The notes under the pieces are model-generated. The model made no database searches. It worked only from the letters and a program-made list of their open reading frames with translations, and had not been told where the DNA came from. Positions 46,459 through 55,938 of a stretch of 64,000 nt of DNA are shown in pieces. The stretch spans positions 1 through 64,000 of the forward strand of contig CALIDI010000037.1 of assembly GCA_938023035.1 (NCBI GenBank), given 5' to 3'. The stretch's first letter is position 1. Each line of letters starts with the position of its first letter. This DNA comes from an uncultured Leptolyngbyaceae cyanobacterium (lineage in GTDB: Bacteria > Cyanobacteriota > Cyanobacteriia > Leptolyngbyales > Leptolyngbyaceae). The translations under genes and the position numbers were made by a program.

Positions 46459-46995
46459 AGCCAACCAGACAAACACAGCACTTAGGCAACGCGGCGAACA
46501 CCCTAAGAGATAAAACCCTCCGGCCCCTGCGACGGCTCTTGACTTCAGTCGAGCTAAGTTACTCAGGGCGCGATTTTGGTTCCCGCTCCCTTTAAGAGAA
46601 GGCTAGCGACAGTTATTGCTAGTAGACTAAGGTATCAGCCTAGTTACCCTCACCCCCTTGCTTGAATGCCCTTTAGAGCCATACCCTTCTCCCAGAGCAG
46701 GAGAGAAGCTTCGAGTGGCTCCACTTCTCCCCTCAAGAGAGAAGGCAATGGGGGATGAGGGTGCCTGAGGCGAGTCCAGAAATATCTACCTTGCTGTATT
46801 AGCAAGCTCCCTTAACGGTTGGCCAGAATTCTTACCCTGAGAACACAACCAAAATCCAAAGTCCAATAGCGACCTGACGGAAAGGACAGGGAAAAATCAT
46901 CTTAAACTGGCGAACACTTGCTGAAAAGCAGTTGGAAATGCCTAATGATTCTCCATCCTTTCAGAAAGAGAACGAACCCAAAGCCCAAAATGCCT
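46459..46995. other. 537-bp spacer containing repeat F2
   Basis: Apart from the F2 copy at 46643-46798 I see no gene or signal of note. Confidence 0.45.
46643..46798 (-). repeat. Dispersed repeat F2, copy 4 (reverse orientation)
   Basis: Its reverse complement reads TACAGCAAGGTAGATATTTC, then GGACTCGCCTCAGGCACCC, TCATCCCCCATTGCCTTCT, GAGAAGGGTATGGC and GGGGGTGAGGG. This aligns with 23999-24237 along the whole element. Confidence 0.75.
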
Positions 46996-47541
46996 CTATC
47001 CGTGCTGTAACTCATCTAGCTTGGCCAGCACTTCCGCACTATGCACAATGGGCTTCACCCCGGTAAAAATGGCGCGTAGTATCCCATCCGGATCCACAAT
47101 ATAGGTGTGACGCAGCGCCATCCCCCCCATCAGTGAACCGTAGGCCTTGCTAACAGCCCCACTTTCATCTGCTAATAGGGGAAACTTTAGCCCTTCTGAG
47201 TCACAAAACTCGGCATGGGAATCGACAGAGTCGGTACTAATTCCCAAAATTTGGGTATGGCGCTGCAAATATTTAGGTAAATCTTGCTGAAACTTACGCG
47301 CTTCTAAAGTGCAACCAGGGGTAAAGTCTTTGGGATAAAAGTAAACAACCACCCACTCACCGCGGTAGTCTGCCAGAGAAACCACTCCATCTCCTATGTT
47401 GGTGGGGAGCGTAAACTCAGGAGCGGGTTGATTGAGAGGGGGTTGTGGCCCACCCAAAGCCAAGACGGGAGCAGGCCATAACCAGGTTGATAGAGCGATC
47501 ATTGCGATCAGCAGCAAGGACGGGAGGCGGCGAAACAACAT
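46996..47541 (-). CDS. Exported PrxQ-type (BCP) peroxiredoxin
   Basis: The 181-residue protein has a signal peptide (MLFRRLPSLLLIAMIALSTW.., cleavage near ALA at about 29), then a peroxiredoxin with APEFTLPTNIGDGVVSLADYRG. The peroxidatic cysteine is in YPKDFTPGCTLEA, and a second cysteine 32 residues later is in AEFCDSEGLKFPLLAD. This second cysteine is not at the usual PrxQ C-x4-C spacing. It likely reduces peroxides in the periplasm or lumen. It is downstream of and opposite to the Rre1-like regulator. Confidence 0.9.
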   Translation of the reverse strand: MLFRRLPSLLLIAMIALSTWLWPAPVLALGGPQPPLNQPAPEFTLPTNIGDGVVSLADYRGEWVVVYFYPKDFTPGCTLEARKFQQDLPKYLQRHTQILGISTDSVDSHAEFCDSEGLKFPLLADESGAVSKAYGSLMGGMALRHTYIVDPDGILRAIFTGVKPIVHSAEVLAKLDELQHG

Positions 47542-48184
47542 AGAGATTTTTAACCACTGAATAAACTTAATACAAGTTTACAGTTGTTCTACGGTCCTTT
47601 TGATTGACCCGTTTGGGTTTCTTCTAGATTTCTGATAGATGGCGGGTGGAAGAATGCGTGGAGGTGTCTCACTGTCGGCAGTATAGTTAGGAGAATTGCT
47701 GGACGGATGCAGGCAAGGAGGTTTCCAGAAAGAAGCTTCTCTAGCATTGCCTCTCGACGAGCTTCAGGGTTATAAGCTAGCTGAGGGTTGTCGCAGCTAG
47801 CAGGCTGTTGAGGGATTAAAGACAAGGGATTCTTATTTGCTGTCTTTAGCCGAATCGATATCGGCCAGGCCAAAGCGATGTCCCATGCGCAGTCGCGATC
47901 GCCCCGCGACTCTCTATAGCTTTGTTCTCAAGTGCACGAAAGTTGCCCTATTCTAGGGAGTAATACCGGTTTGGATTGGAGACTCCTCTCCCCAAAGGGC
48001 ACTCTAAAAGCAATTTTGAATAATTAAGGTGTTTAAGCGGCTCCCAAATCGAGAGCAAGTAGCTTTCATCCAGAAAGGCATCAATCTTGATTTGGGTTGA
48101 GTCTATATATAAGGTGTGATTTCAGAAATCAATCTGCCCAATTGCGATTTTAAATTGGCATCAGGCTTGCAGGGACTTATTTCC
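47542..48184. other. 643-bp divergent spacer upstream of the response regulator
   Basis: The region carries divergent promoters for prxQ and the regulator. A TATATAT run at 48104-48110 is a likely -10 region for the + strand gene. A 94-codon minus-strand frame (47589-47873) has no supporting signal and was not called. Confidence 0.4.
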
Positions 48185-48841
48185 ATGCCCATGACCATTT
48201 TGGTAGCAGATGACGACCTTGGCACGAGACTCTCGATTAGTGATTATCTGGAAGCGGCAGGGTACCTGACTATTTCAGCAGAAAATGGTCAGGAAGCGCT
48301 GCATTTAGTCGAGACCTATCAGCCCCATCTGCTGGTGACTGATATTACAATGCCTCAGATGGATGGTTACGAGTTAGTCCGGCAGATCCGGCAACGTCCG
48401 GCATTTCGATTGATGCCGGTGGTATTTTTGACGGCTAGAAACCAAACGGATGAACGGGTGCGGGGCTACCAGAGTGGTTGTGATGTTTATTTATCTAAGC
48501 CCTTTGAGCTAAAAGAGTTGGGAGCTGTTATTCGTAACTTGTTAGAGCGGCTGCAAATGCTGGAATCGGAGTTGCGATCGCGATCTCCCGCCACCGAGAA
48601 GGCGTCAGAACGGTCTGGGTTGGCTCAGGGGGTATCTCTGACCGAATCTCTGCAATTAACCCAGCGGGAGCAAGAAGTCTTGAAACTCCTGGCCGAAGGG
48701 GTGTCCAATATCCAGATTGGCGATCGTCTACATCTCAGCCCCCGCACGATTGAAAAATACGTCAGCAGCCTATTGCGCAAGACCGATACGACCAATCGTT
48801 CAGAATTACTGCGGTTTGCGATTGAGCACCGGTTAGTGTAG
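48185..48841 (+). CDS. NarL/LuxR-family response regulator, Rre1 (Ycf29)-like
   Basis: From ATG 48185 the protein has 218 residues. The receiver domain (about 3-120) has the acidic pair in TILVADDDLGTRLSI, phospho-acceptor Asp in LLVTDITMPQMDGYELV, and the lysine of YLSKPFE. The LuxR HTH (about 155-215) reads LTQREQEVLKLLAEGVSNIQIGDRLHLSPRTIEKYVSSLLRKTDTTNRSELLRFA. The N-terminal wording matches the Rre1/Ycf29 group, which responds to stress, redox and light in cyanobacteria. No histidine kinase is adjacent. The longer frame to 48116 is less likely. Confidence 0.9.
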   Translation: MPMTILVADDDLGTRLSISDYLEAAGYLTISAENGQEALHLVETYQPHLLVTDITMPQMDGYELVRQIRQRPAFRLMPVVFLTARNQTDERVRGYQSGCDVYLSKPFELKELGAVIRNLLERLQMLESELRSRSPATEKASERSGLAQGVSLTESLQLTQREQEVLKLLAEGVSNIQIGDRLHLSPRTIEKYVSSLLRKTDTTNRSELLRFAIEHRLV

Positions 48842-49185
48842 CGATCGCCACAGCCACAGGAACCAGAATGCAATCAAACAAAGAGGGGACAGGTTTTTCT
48901 TGGGGTGCATGTTGCTTTTGCCCTCACCCTTTTCTGGTATGCCCGGATTGCTCTAATCCCTCTCCCAAATTAGGAGAGGGACTTTGAGATGGCCTGGCTC
49001 CCTTTCTCCTAGGTTGGGAGAAGGGGACTGGGGGATGTGTATCTGAAAAGGTGACATGCTCTCTTTTTCTTGAGAGTCGTCAACCAGCTTAGAGTTGTGG
49101 CCTTAAGCCTTCCCCTTAAACCGAGAACAGGGTGCATCCCATGGTTTGTGAAACCCGCCCCTCCAATGGGTTGACCGATTGCTGC
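48842..49185. other. 344-bp spacer containing repeat F1
   Basis: F1 copy 3 fills 48903-49064. Nothing else is visible between the regulator and the 1-Cys peroxiredoxin. Confidence 0.5.
48903..49064 (+). repeat. Dispersed repeat F1, copy 3
   Basis: This is the most complete direct copy: GTGCATGTTGCTTTTGCCC..CTGGTATGCCCGGATTGCTC, CCCTCTCCCAAATTAGGAGAGGG, the link GACTTTGAGATGGCC, CCTTTCTCC..GGTTGGGAGAAGGGG and the end GAAAAGGTGACATGCTCTCT. Confidence 0.8.
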
Positions 49186-49821
49186 CTACTTATTGGGCTG
49201 CGGTGTCATCCGCAGGTAGGGCTTAATTTCTTTCACCCCCTTAGGAAACTTCTTCACCGCTTCTTCCGTAGGAATCGAGGGCACCACCACCACATCTTCC
49301 CCATCTTTCCAGTTCACTGGGGTGGCAACTCCGTAGTTATCAGTCAGTTGCAAAGAGTCAATCACCCGCAAAATCTCTTCAAAATTGCGGCCAGTGCTGG
49401 GGGGATAGGTGATCGACAAACGCAGTTTCTTTTGGGGGTCGATGACAAAGACGGTACGCACGGTTAGGTTAGGATTGGCATTAGGGTGAATCATGCCATA
49501 CAGTTCAGAGACCTTTTTATCTACATCGGCCAAAATCGGGTAGTTAACAGTAGTGTTTTGGGTTTCGTTGATATCCCCAATCCAGCCAGCGTGAGAATCG
49601 GCATCATCAACGCTGAGCGCAATCACTTTTGCGTTACGCTTGTCAAACTCCGCCTTTAACCGCGCCACTTCACCTAGCTCGGTGGTGCACACTGGGGTGT
49701 AGTCTGCCGGGTGAGAAAACAAAACCACCCAGCTATCACCGGCCCAATCGTAGAAGTTAATTTCGCCTTCGCTCGATTGTTGGGTAAAGTTGGGAACGGT
49801 GTCGCCTAGTTGTAAAACCAT
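49186..49821 (-). CDS. 1-Cys peroxiredoxin (Prx6 type)
   Basis: From ATG 49821 the protein has 211 residues, the family's normal length. VVLFSHPADYTPVCTTELG carries the single peroxidatic cysteine (about 46). SVDDADSHAGWIGDI, YGMIHPNANPNLTVRTVFVIDP and the extended C-terminal arm (VVVVPSIPTEEAVKKFPKGVKEIKPYLRMTPQP) are typical of Prx6/1-Cys enzymes. No resolving cysteine is present. It is cytoplasmic and reduces H2O2 and alkyl hydroperoxides. The longer frame to 49863 lacks support. Confidence 0.95.
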   Translation of the reverse strand: MVLQLGDTVPNFTQQSSEGEINFYDWAGDSWVVLFSHPADYTPVCTTELGEVARLKAEFDKRNAKVIALSVDDADSHAGWIGDINETQNTTVNYPILADVDKKVSELYGMIHPNANPNLTVRTVFVIDPQKKLRLSITYPPSTGRNFEEILRVIDSLQLTDNYGVATPVNWKDGEDVVVVPSIPTEEAVKKFPKGVKEIKPYLRMTPQPNK

Positions 49822-49932
49822 GTCTAGAACTCCTATCAGTTGCAAGGGGGTGATTTCTAACAAAGGTCTATATTGCCATAAAACCCCGGTTTTTCGGTCG
49901 GATTTTAGAACATTTTAATCCTTGCTGAATGT

Positions 49933-50109
49933 TTAATTGCCGAGGGAGGTAATGTGATCGCTAAACCGCTGACTGGGCGACCAATTAGCCGCTTCGGGTT
50001 CTGAAAATTGATAGAAAACTTTAGAAAAACGCCGGATAAAGCTAGCCTTGGTTAGAAAAGCGATCGCATGGGTAAGATGCGAATGTATCGACTTAGAATA
50101 ACTCGTCAT
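49933..50109 (-). CDS. Possible 58-residue small protein, unknown
   Basis: The frame has protein-like content, rich in aromatic and amphipathic stretches: HAIAFLTKASFIRRFSKVFYQFSEPEAANW, then SPSQRFSDHITSLGN. ATG 50109 or TTG 50127 could start it. It lies about 110 bp upstream of the 1-Cys peroxiredoxin on the same strand and might be its leader gene. There is no Shine-Dalgarno sequence. The rest of 49822-50302 shows only the divergent promoter space. Confidence 0.35.
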   Translation of the reverse strand: MTSYSKSIHSHLTHAIAFLTKASFIRRFSKVFYQFSEPEAANWSPSQRFSDHITSLGN

Positions 50110-50302
50110 TGGGGGCGATAGTGACAACGCCCTAATGCGGTGTTTCTCTCAGTCGTCTGTCCAGCCGAGTTTTCTGGCATTCTTCCTGTTTGCGGATTGT
50201 AACAGTCCGCATAAAATACGGGTGCGCCCGCTCAAAAGTTCGGCAAGGTTACACAACGTTACACAAAGACGAAGAACTGATCTCTACGAGTTAGGTTAAG
50301 AC

Positions 50303-51073
50303 ATGGAATCTACAGACACAAAAGCCCTGCTTCTGGTTGATCAGCAACCGTTGTCGTTGCGCCAGTGCTTGCGTTATTTGCAGGCATCTGGCAAGCTTCA
50401 GGCTTTTATTGGCGATATCTTAAGGCAATACGTTCTGGAAACTGAGATAAACACTCGTGAGGATTTAGATATCAGTCCTGCCATGGTTGAACAAGCCGTG
50501 GTCGATTTTCGCCTGCAACAAAAACTGACTGACCAAAAGATTTTTCAGGAATGGTTAACCCGCAATGGGATCACCTACGATATCTTCCACAAGCAGATTA
50601 GCAACAGCTTCAAACTGGAAAAACTCAAGGTAGTGGTTACTGAGCCGCGGCTACAGGAGTACTTTATTGAACGTAAGTTGTTCTTTGACCGCGTTGTCTT
50701 ATCACGCATCGTGGTGGATACCAAGGAAATGGCAGAGGAGTTGCTCAGCCAAATTGAAGAAGGTGCGAGCTTTGAGCATCTAGCGCGGGAATACTCTAAA
50801 GGTAACGAGCGGATTGCCAACGGCATGATGGGGCCTGTGAGCCGTGGCACAATGCCTGATAATCTGCGGGCAAAGGTCGATTCAGCTGAGTTAGGAACGA
50901 TTGTCGGCCCCGTTGAAATTGAAAACCTTTGGGCGCTTTTTCGGGTTGAGCAGGTGCTGCCTGCTACCCTAGAGGATGCGCAATTGCGCCAAGCGATGCA
51001 AAACGAACTGTTTGAACGCTGGCTGACAGAGAAGATGCAACAGATGACAGTTAAGCTTCAGGTGACGGAATGA
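50303..51073 (+). CDS. PpiC/parvulin-type peptidyl-prolyl isomerase
   Basis: The 256-residue protein has no signal peptide, and its N-terminus (MESTDTKALLLVDQQPLSL) is soluble. An N-terminal helical region (about 10-115) resembles the SurA/PrsA chaperone arm. A parvulin core follows at about 125-220: FFDRVVLSRIVVDTKEMAEELLSQIEEGASFEHLAREYSKGNERIANGMMGPVSRGTMPDNLRAKV. The gene overlaps the ABC exporter by 4 bp (ATGA), a classic translationally coupled pair. It likely keeps the exported substrate foldable or assists the transporter in the cytoplasm. Confidence 0.88.
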   Translation: MESTDTKALLLVDQQPLSLRQCLRYLQASGKLQAFIGDILRQYVLETEINTREDLDISPAMVEQAVVDFRLQQKLTDQKIFQEWLTRNGITYDIFHKQISNSFKLEKLKVVVTEPRLQEYFIERKLFFDRVVLSRIVVDTKEMAEELLSQIEEGASFEHLAREYSKGNERIANGMMGPVSRGTMPDNLRAKVDSAELGTIVGPVEIENLWALFRVEQVLPATLEDAQLRQAMQNELFERWLTEKMQQMTVKLQVTE

Positions 51074-53652
51074 TTGCCAACGATCCGACTCTTAACTTGC
51101 CTTGGGATGCCCCACCCCTGAGCCTGCTCACCCCTGAACAGCAGGTAAAGGTAAAGCATGGGGCGCAGCTTCAGCGCTTCAGTTTGGGTGAAATGCTGTG
51201 GTCTACGGATGAGCAGCCCGGCGGCCAAATCCTGGTACTTTCGGGCAAGGTGCGCTTAGTTCCAGAATCGGGTAAGTCAATTGTGCTCAATCAGGGTGAC
51301 TGGTTGGGAGATTTATTAGAATTGCCGGGTTTCTGGAAGGCGCGGGCGGCGGATCGAGAAGTGTTGGTAGTGCGCTGGTCGAAGGATTTATGGCAGGCGC
51401 TCCAGTCATCGGATTTAGATCGATTTTGGGTGGTGCAGCGCAAACGGTACCAGCCAGAAACGGAAAGTACGCCCAAGATGGTGTACGGCTTCCCCTTTGT
51501 GCCGAGCGTGAATACGGGTGCGGCTTGCTTGACCATGGCGGCCAATCACCTGCAAAATCCTGCCCAGTTGGAATGGGTGCAAAGGCAGTTACGCACCCAA
51601 AGCCCTGCGGATGTGGTTGAAGCGGCAGAGAAGCTAGGTTTGCAGTTGCGCACAGTGGAAGCCGATTGGTTGGGGTTACGGCAGTTGGGGATGCCGGCTC
51701 TAATGCAGTGGCATGAGGTGGCTGATGCTGCTAGTAATGGTAATGGTCGTCCCTCAGGCCGGGTGCCGGTTCCCTTTCACTGGGTGTTGGTTTATGCCGT
51801 GCGTGGCGATCGCCTGATTGTGGCGGATCCGCTCAACCCTAGCCAAACCTGTGAAAGCATTCCTCGCCAGGTCATTGAGTCAGTCTGGAATGGCAAACTG
51901 CTCCAGGTTGAGCTAATTCAGAAGCAGGAGAAATTTAACCTTTCCTGGTTTTTGCCAGCGGTTCTCAAGTATCGCGGGCTATTGCTGGAGGTTTTGCTAG
52001 CCTCCTTGACCATTCAAATTTTGGGGTTAGCGACCCCCATCATTACCCAGGTGGTGATTGACAAGGTGATGGTGCAGGGTAGCCTGCCCACCCTGGATGT
52101 GATGGCGCTCGCTCTGCTGGCTGTGGCTTTCTTCGAAGCCTTTCTCGGGATTTTGCGTCTCTTCATCTTTACCCACACCGCCCGACGATTGGATCTGAGC
52201 CTTTCGGCCCAGCTCTTTCGCCACTTGATGCGACTTCCCCTCTCCTATTTTGAGGCGCGGCGAGTCGGGGATACCGTGGCGCGAGTGCAAGAACTAGAGA
52301 ATATTCGTCAATTTCTCACGGGTACTGCCTTGACTGTGGTGCTAGATGCCATCTTTGCGGTGGTTTATCTGGTCATCATGTTCTATTACAGCTCGACCTT
52401 AACCCTGGTGGCGCTGTCGGTTATTCCTTTGTTTGCGATGTTGACCCTGATTTCGACTCCGATTTTGCGGAACTGGCTCAACGAAACCTTTAACCGCAGT
52501 GCCGATAGCCAGTCCTTCCTGGTGGAAACAGTCACGGGGATTCATTCTGTCAAGGCCCATGCCGCCGAGAAAGTCTCCCGCGATCGCTGGGAGGGGTTGT
52601 TTGCTCGCTTTGTCCGCACTGGGTTTAAGGCCTCGACCACCCAAAACATTAGCAGCCACATTGGGGATTTCTTGACCAATTTCTCCTATCTGCTGATCCT
52701 CTGGTTTGGGGCCAAGCTGGTGATTGAGCAAAAGCTGACAGTGGGTCAGTTGGTTGCCTTTCAAATGTTGTCGGGGCGGATGACGGGGCCACTGCTGCGG
52801 TTGGTACAACTCTGGCAAAATCTGCAACAGGTGCTGCTTTCCGTTGATCGAATTGGGGATATTCTCAACTCGGCCCCTGAGGCCGAAGCGGGCACGGGTT
52901 TGGTATTACCTCCGCTAAAGGGAGAGGTGATCTTTGACGAAGTGTTTTTCCGCTACTATCCTGACCAAGAGCCAGTCCTGCGTGGCATTTCCTTTAAAGC
53001 AGAGCCAGGCATGTTTGTGGGAATTGTGGGTCGTAGTGGTTCGGGTAAGAGCACGTTATCTAAGCTGATTCAACGGCTTTATAACGTAGAGTCAGGGCGA
53101 ATTTTGATTGATGGCTTCGAGGTTAAGAGTGCCGATCTGGCTTCTCTGCGCCAGCAAATTGCGGTCGTTTTGCAGGAAGACTATATCTTTAATGGCTCTG
53201 TGATTGACAACATCACCCTGGGTCATCCGGATGTGAGCGCTGAGGCGGCGATCGAAGCGGCACGTAATGCTGCCGCCCATGACTTTATCAGCGACCTGCC
53301 CCATGGCTATGAAACCCCAGTCGGGGAAAGAGGGACGTCCCTTTCTGGCGGGCAACGACAACGATTGGCACTCTCTCGCTTGTTTCTTTCTGAAGCCCCC
53401 ATTCTGATTATGGATGAGGCTACCAGTGCTCTAGATGCAGAGACGGAGCAGCAGGTGCTGCAAAATTTGCAGAAAGTAGCCCGCGATCGCACCATTTTTA
53501 TGATTGCCCACCGCTTTGCCCCGCTCAAAAACGCCGATATGATTTTGGTTCTGGAGAAAGGGGTATTGGTTGAGAAGGGCACCCATGCCGAGCTGTTGCG
53601 CAGCCGAGGGTTATATTATTCGCTCTATCAGCGTCAGCAAGCGTCGGTATAA
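51070..53652 (+). CDS. C39-like ABC exporter with an N-terminal cNMP-binding-like domain
   Basis: The 860-residue protein has a cyclic-nucleotide-binding-like beta-roll (about 22-115), a C39 peptidase-like domain (about 135-280), a six-helix exporter membrane domain (about 300-590), and an ATPase (about 615-850). GRSGSGKST is the Walker A, LSGGQRQRLALSR the signature, LIMDEATSALD the Walker B, and IAHR the H-loop. In the C39 domain the catalytic cysteine position is Thr149 (VNTGAACL), though His237 and Asp253 remain, so it is a non-proteolytic C39-like domain as in HlyB. A type I secretion role is likely. No HlyD partner is adjacent. Confidence 0.93.
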   Translation: MIANDPTLNLPWDAPPLSLLTPEQQVKVKHGAQLQRFSLGEMLWSTDEQPGGQILVLSGKVRLVPESGKSIVLNQGDWLGDLLELPGFWKARAADREVLVVRWSKDLWQALQSSDLDRFWVVQRKRYQPETESTPKMVYGFPFVPSVNTGAACLTMAANHLQNPAQLEWVQRQLRTQSPADVVEAAEKLGLQLRTVEADWLGLRQLGMPALMQWHEVADAASNGNGRPSGRVPVPFHWVLVYAVRGDRLIVADPLNPSQTCESIPRQVIESVWNGKLLQVELIQKQEKFNLSWFLPAVLKYRGLLLEVLLASLTIQILGLATPIITQVVIDKVMVQGSLPTLDVMALALLAVAFFEAFLGILRLFIFTHTARRLDLSLSAQLFRHLMRLPLSYFEARRVGDTVARVQELENIRQFLTGTALTVVLDAIFAVVYLVIMFYYSSTLTLVALSVIPLFAMLTLISTPILRNWLNETFNRSADSQSFLVETVTGIHSVKAHAAEKVSRDRWEGLFARFVRTGFKASTTQNISSHIGDFLTNFSYLLILWFGAKLVIEQKLTVGQLVAFQMLSGRMTGPLLRLVQLWQNLQQVLLSVDRIGDILNSAPEAEAGTGLVLPPLKGEVIFDEVFFRYYPDQEPVLRGISFKAEPGMFVGIVGRSGSGKSTLSKLIQRLYNVESGRILIDGFEVKSADLASLRQQIAVVLQEDYIFNGSVIDNITLGHPDVSAEAAIEAARNAAAHDFISDLPHGYETPVGERGTSLSGGQRQRLALSRLFLSEAPILIMDEATSALDAETEQQVLQNLQKVARDRTIFMIAHRFAPLKNADMILVLEKGVLVEKGTHAELLRSRGLYYSLYQRQQASV

Positions 53653-53796
53653 GTTGACCAGTCTTGGGGTGAAACCGGCTCTTACCCCATTGCTTGCAAC
53701 CGTCCTTAAATCTAGACCTAGCGGTGTGCCGGTGCAGAAGCCAGAAGCTTCGAACTGGGCCTGGTTACCTTCTTGTTCTTTCATTGTGTCAGTTCC

Positions 53797-54471
53797 ATGC
53801 TGCCGGAAGAGATTCGCACCCTATTTAACCGCATCGCCCCCGTTTACGACCAACTCAACAACGAGCTGAGCCTGGGCCAGCACAAGATCTGGAAACGCAT
53901 GACCGTGAAGTGGAGCGGGGCCAAAGTTGGTGATGCTTGCCTGGATGTGTGTTGTGGCAGTGGTGATATTGCCGAACTGCTATTTAATCGCGTAGGGCCG
54001 ACCGGTCGGGTTGTGGGGGTTGATTTTGCTGTGGAGCAATTGGCGATCGCTCGCCAGCGTAACCCTCACATCACCTGGCAAGAAGGCGACGCCCTCGCTC
54101 TACCCTTTGCAGAATCAACCTTTGACGCGGTGACGATGGGCTACGGGTTGCGGAATGTCATCAACATTCCCCAAGCACTCAAGGAACTGTACCGGGTTCT
54201 CAAGCCGGGGGCGAAGGCGGCGGTGCTCGACTTTAACCGGAGCGAAAATGCTTGGGTTCGTGCGTTGCAGCAATGGTATCTCGGCACCCTGGTGGTGCCG
54301 GCGGCTGCCCGCCGGGGCCTGACAGCAGAATATGCCTACATTGCCCCTAGTGTGGAGCGCTTTCCTACCGGGGCTGAGCAGGTAAACCTCGCCAGAGCGG
54401 TTGGGTTTTCCGCCGTCACGCACTACCCTATTGCCGGGGGTACGATGGGAGTATTGGTTTTAGGCAAATGA
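53797..54471 (+). CDS. menG: Phylloquinone/menaquinone C-methyltransferase (MenG/UbiE)
   Basis: From ATG 53797 the protein has 224 residues. The SAM site [30 protein letters not shown] and the UbiE/MenG signatures [24 protein letters not shown] and [16 protein letters not shown] are present. In cyanobacteria this enzyme methylates demethylphylloquinone for photosystem I, so it links the window to psaD. The 10-bp gap to DUF445 suggests an operon. The longer frame to 53773 lies in the exporter-menG spacer. Confidence 0.93.
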   Translation: MLPEEIRTLFNRIAPVYDQLNNELSLGQHKIWKRMTVKWSGAKVGDACLDVCCGSGDIAELLFNRVGPTGRVVGVDFAVEQLAIARQRNPHITWQEGDALALPFAESTFDAVTMGYGLRNVINIPQALKELYRVLKPGAKAAVLDFNRSENAWVRALQQWYLGTLVVPAAARRGLTAEYAYIAPSVERFPTGAEQVNLARAVGFSAVTHYPIAGGTMGVLVLGK

Positions 54472-54481
54472 GACAAACGAC

Positions 54482-55711
54482 TTGGATCTTGCAACCCTCT
54501 GGCTATTGCTTGCACCCCCTTTAGTGGGGGGGGTGATTGGTTATTTCACCAATGATATCGCCATTAAAATGCTGTTTCGCCCCTATCAAGCGATTTATTT
54601 GAGGGGCCGCAGGCTGCCGTTTACGCCGGGGTTGATTCCCCGCAATCAGGAGCGTCTGGCCAAACGAGTGTCAGACACCATCATGGGGTCGCTGCTAACA
54701 CCAGAGGAGATGCAGCGCCTAGCTCGGCGGTTGCTGAAAACCGAGCGGGTACAGGGAGCCTTGAAATGGTTGTTAGAGTTGGCGATCGACCAATTAGAGC
54801 CGCAACGGAATCCCAGAGCCTCTAAGGTGCTGGCTAACATTCTGCATGATCTGTTTGGCCAGTCCTTACCGCGCCTGCTCAAGGTATTGGCCCGGCGAGA
54901 AGACTTTCTGGAAGTTCAACTAAACCAGATTTTTGATCAGGTATTACTCGATTTTCAACTGAGTCAAGACCAGGCCACACGTTTAGCCGACTGGCTGCTG
55001 CAAGTGGCTCTACCTCCAGATGTGTTGCGGCAGGCGATTATTGACTTTTTGACCGATCGCAACATCCAGGTGATTGATGAAGGCTTTCGGGAAAAAACCA
55101 GTGGTACCTACTGGGTGGTTGCCAATCTCTTTGGGGTACGCAATGCCCTGACACGTCTGCGTACCTATTGCCTGGATGAAAGAGACGCCTCCAATGCGCG
55201 GCTGGCAGAGCTGATTACCTCCCTAGGGGTACGCCAACGGTTACAGGAATTGCTGCTGAATTTGTCTTTACAAAATTTGCCAGTTTCGACGGTGCGACAG
55301 CTCAGGAAAACGCTGCGGGATACCGTGCGCAGCTACCTGCAAGACAAGGGGGCCGAACTGCTAGAAGAGTTGGGCAAATCGGTAGATTGGGATAACCTGG
55401 CTGTTTTGATTCTCAACCGACTGCGCACGTCTGAGGCCGTTACCACATCTCTAGATGTCGTCAGCCTAGAATTAGCCTTAATCTTAGAGCGCTACCTTGA
55501 ACGAGATCTGGCTAACATTGTGGCCCAGGTGATCCCAATTTTGAATGTCGATCAGGTCATTATCGAACGGGTAAAGGGGACTTCTCCCCAAGATTTGGAA
55601 AAGGCCATCAACGGCATTGTGAAAAGTGAACTTCAGGCGATCGTTAATTTGGGCGGTATTCTAGGTTTTGTGATTGGTCTGCTGCAAACGGCAACCTTGC
55701 TGCTACGTTAG
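54482..55711 (+). CDS. DUF445 membrane protein
   Basis: The 409-residue protein starts with TTG at 54482, 10 bp after menG. It opens with a membrane helix ([31 protein letters not shown]) and the DUF445 signature [21 protein letters not shown] long cytoplasmic helical region and a C-terminal helix ([19 protein letters not shown]) follow. The family is widespread and uncharacterised. There is no neighbour besides menG to hint at a role. Confidence 0.9.
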   Translation: MDLATLWLLLAPPLVGGVIGYFTNDIAIKMLFRPYQAIYLRGRRLPFTPGLIPRNQERLAKRVSDTIMGSLLTPEEMQRLARRLLKTERVQGALKWLLELAIDQLEPQRNPRASKVLANILHDLFGQSLPRLLKVLARREDFLEVQLNQIFDQVLLDFQLSQDQATRLADWLLQVALPPDVLRQAIIDFLTDRNIQVIDEGFREKTSGTYWVVANLFGVRNALTRLRTYCLDERDASNARLAELITSLGVRQRLQELLLNLSLQNLPVSTVRQLRKTLRDTVRSYLQDKGAELLEELGKSVDWDNLAVLILNRLRTSEAVTTSLDVVSLELALILERYLERDLANIVAQVIPILNVDQVIIERVKGTSPQDLEKAINGIVKSELQAIVNLGGILGFVIGLLQTATLLLR

Positions 55712-55938
55712 GAGCGAGGGTGTAATCGCCTGTAAAACTCACTACAACGACACAAAGGATACAAACCACCGCTCAATTACCCGAACCCCCGCAGGTTCAA
55801 GCCAAATAGCAATCTTCGTAACTGGCATCAGCCGGTCTTGTCTGTAGAGCAGTGCAGAGCCTGATGTAGGGCTTTGAGCATTGTTGCCAAGACTGAACTG
55901 TTCGATCAAATTCTAAAGTCGTCTCCTAGCCAGCCGCC

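Noticed and set aside
47589-47873. 94-codon minus-strand frame upstream of prxQ
   Set aside because: Its sequence is odd (proline-rich then hydrophobic), without a ribosome binding site.
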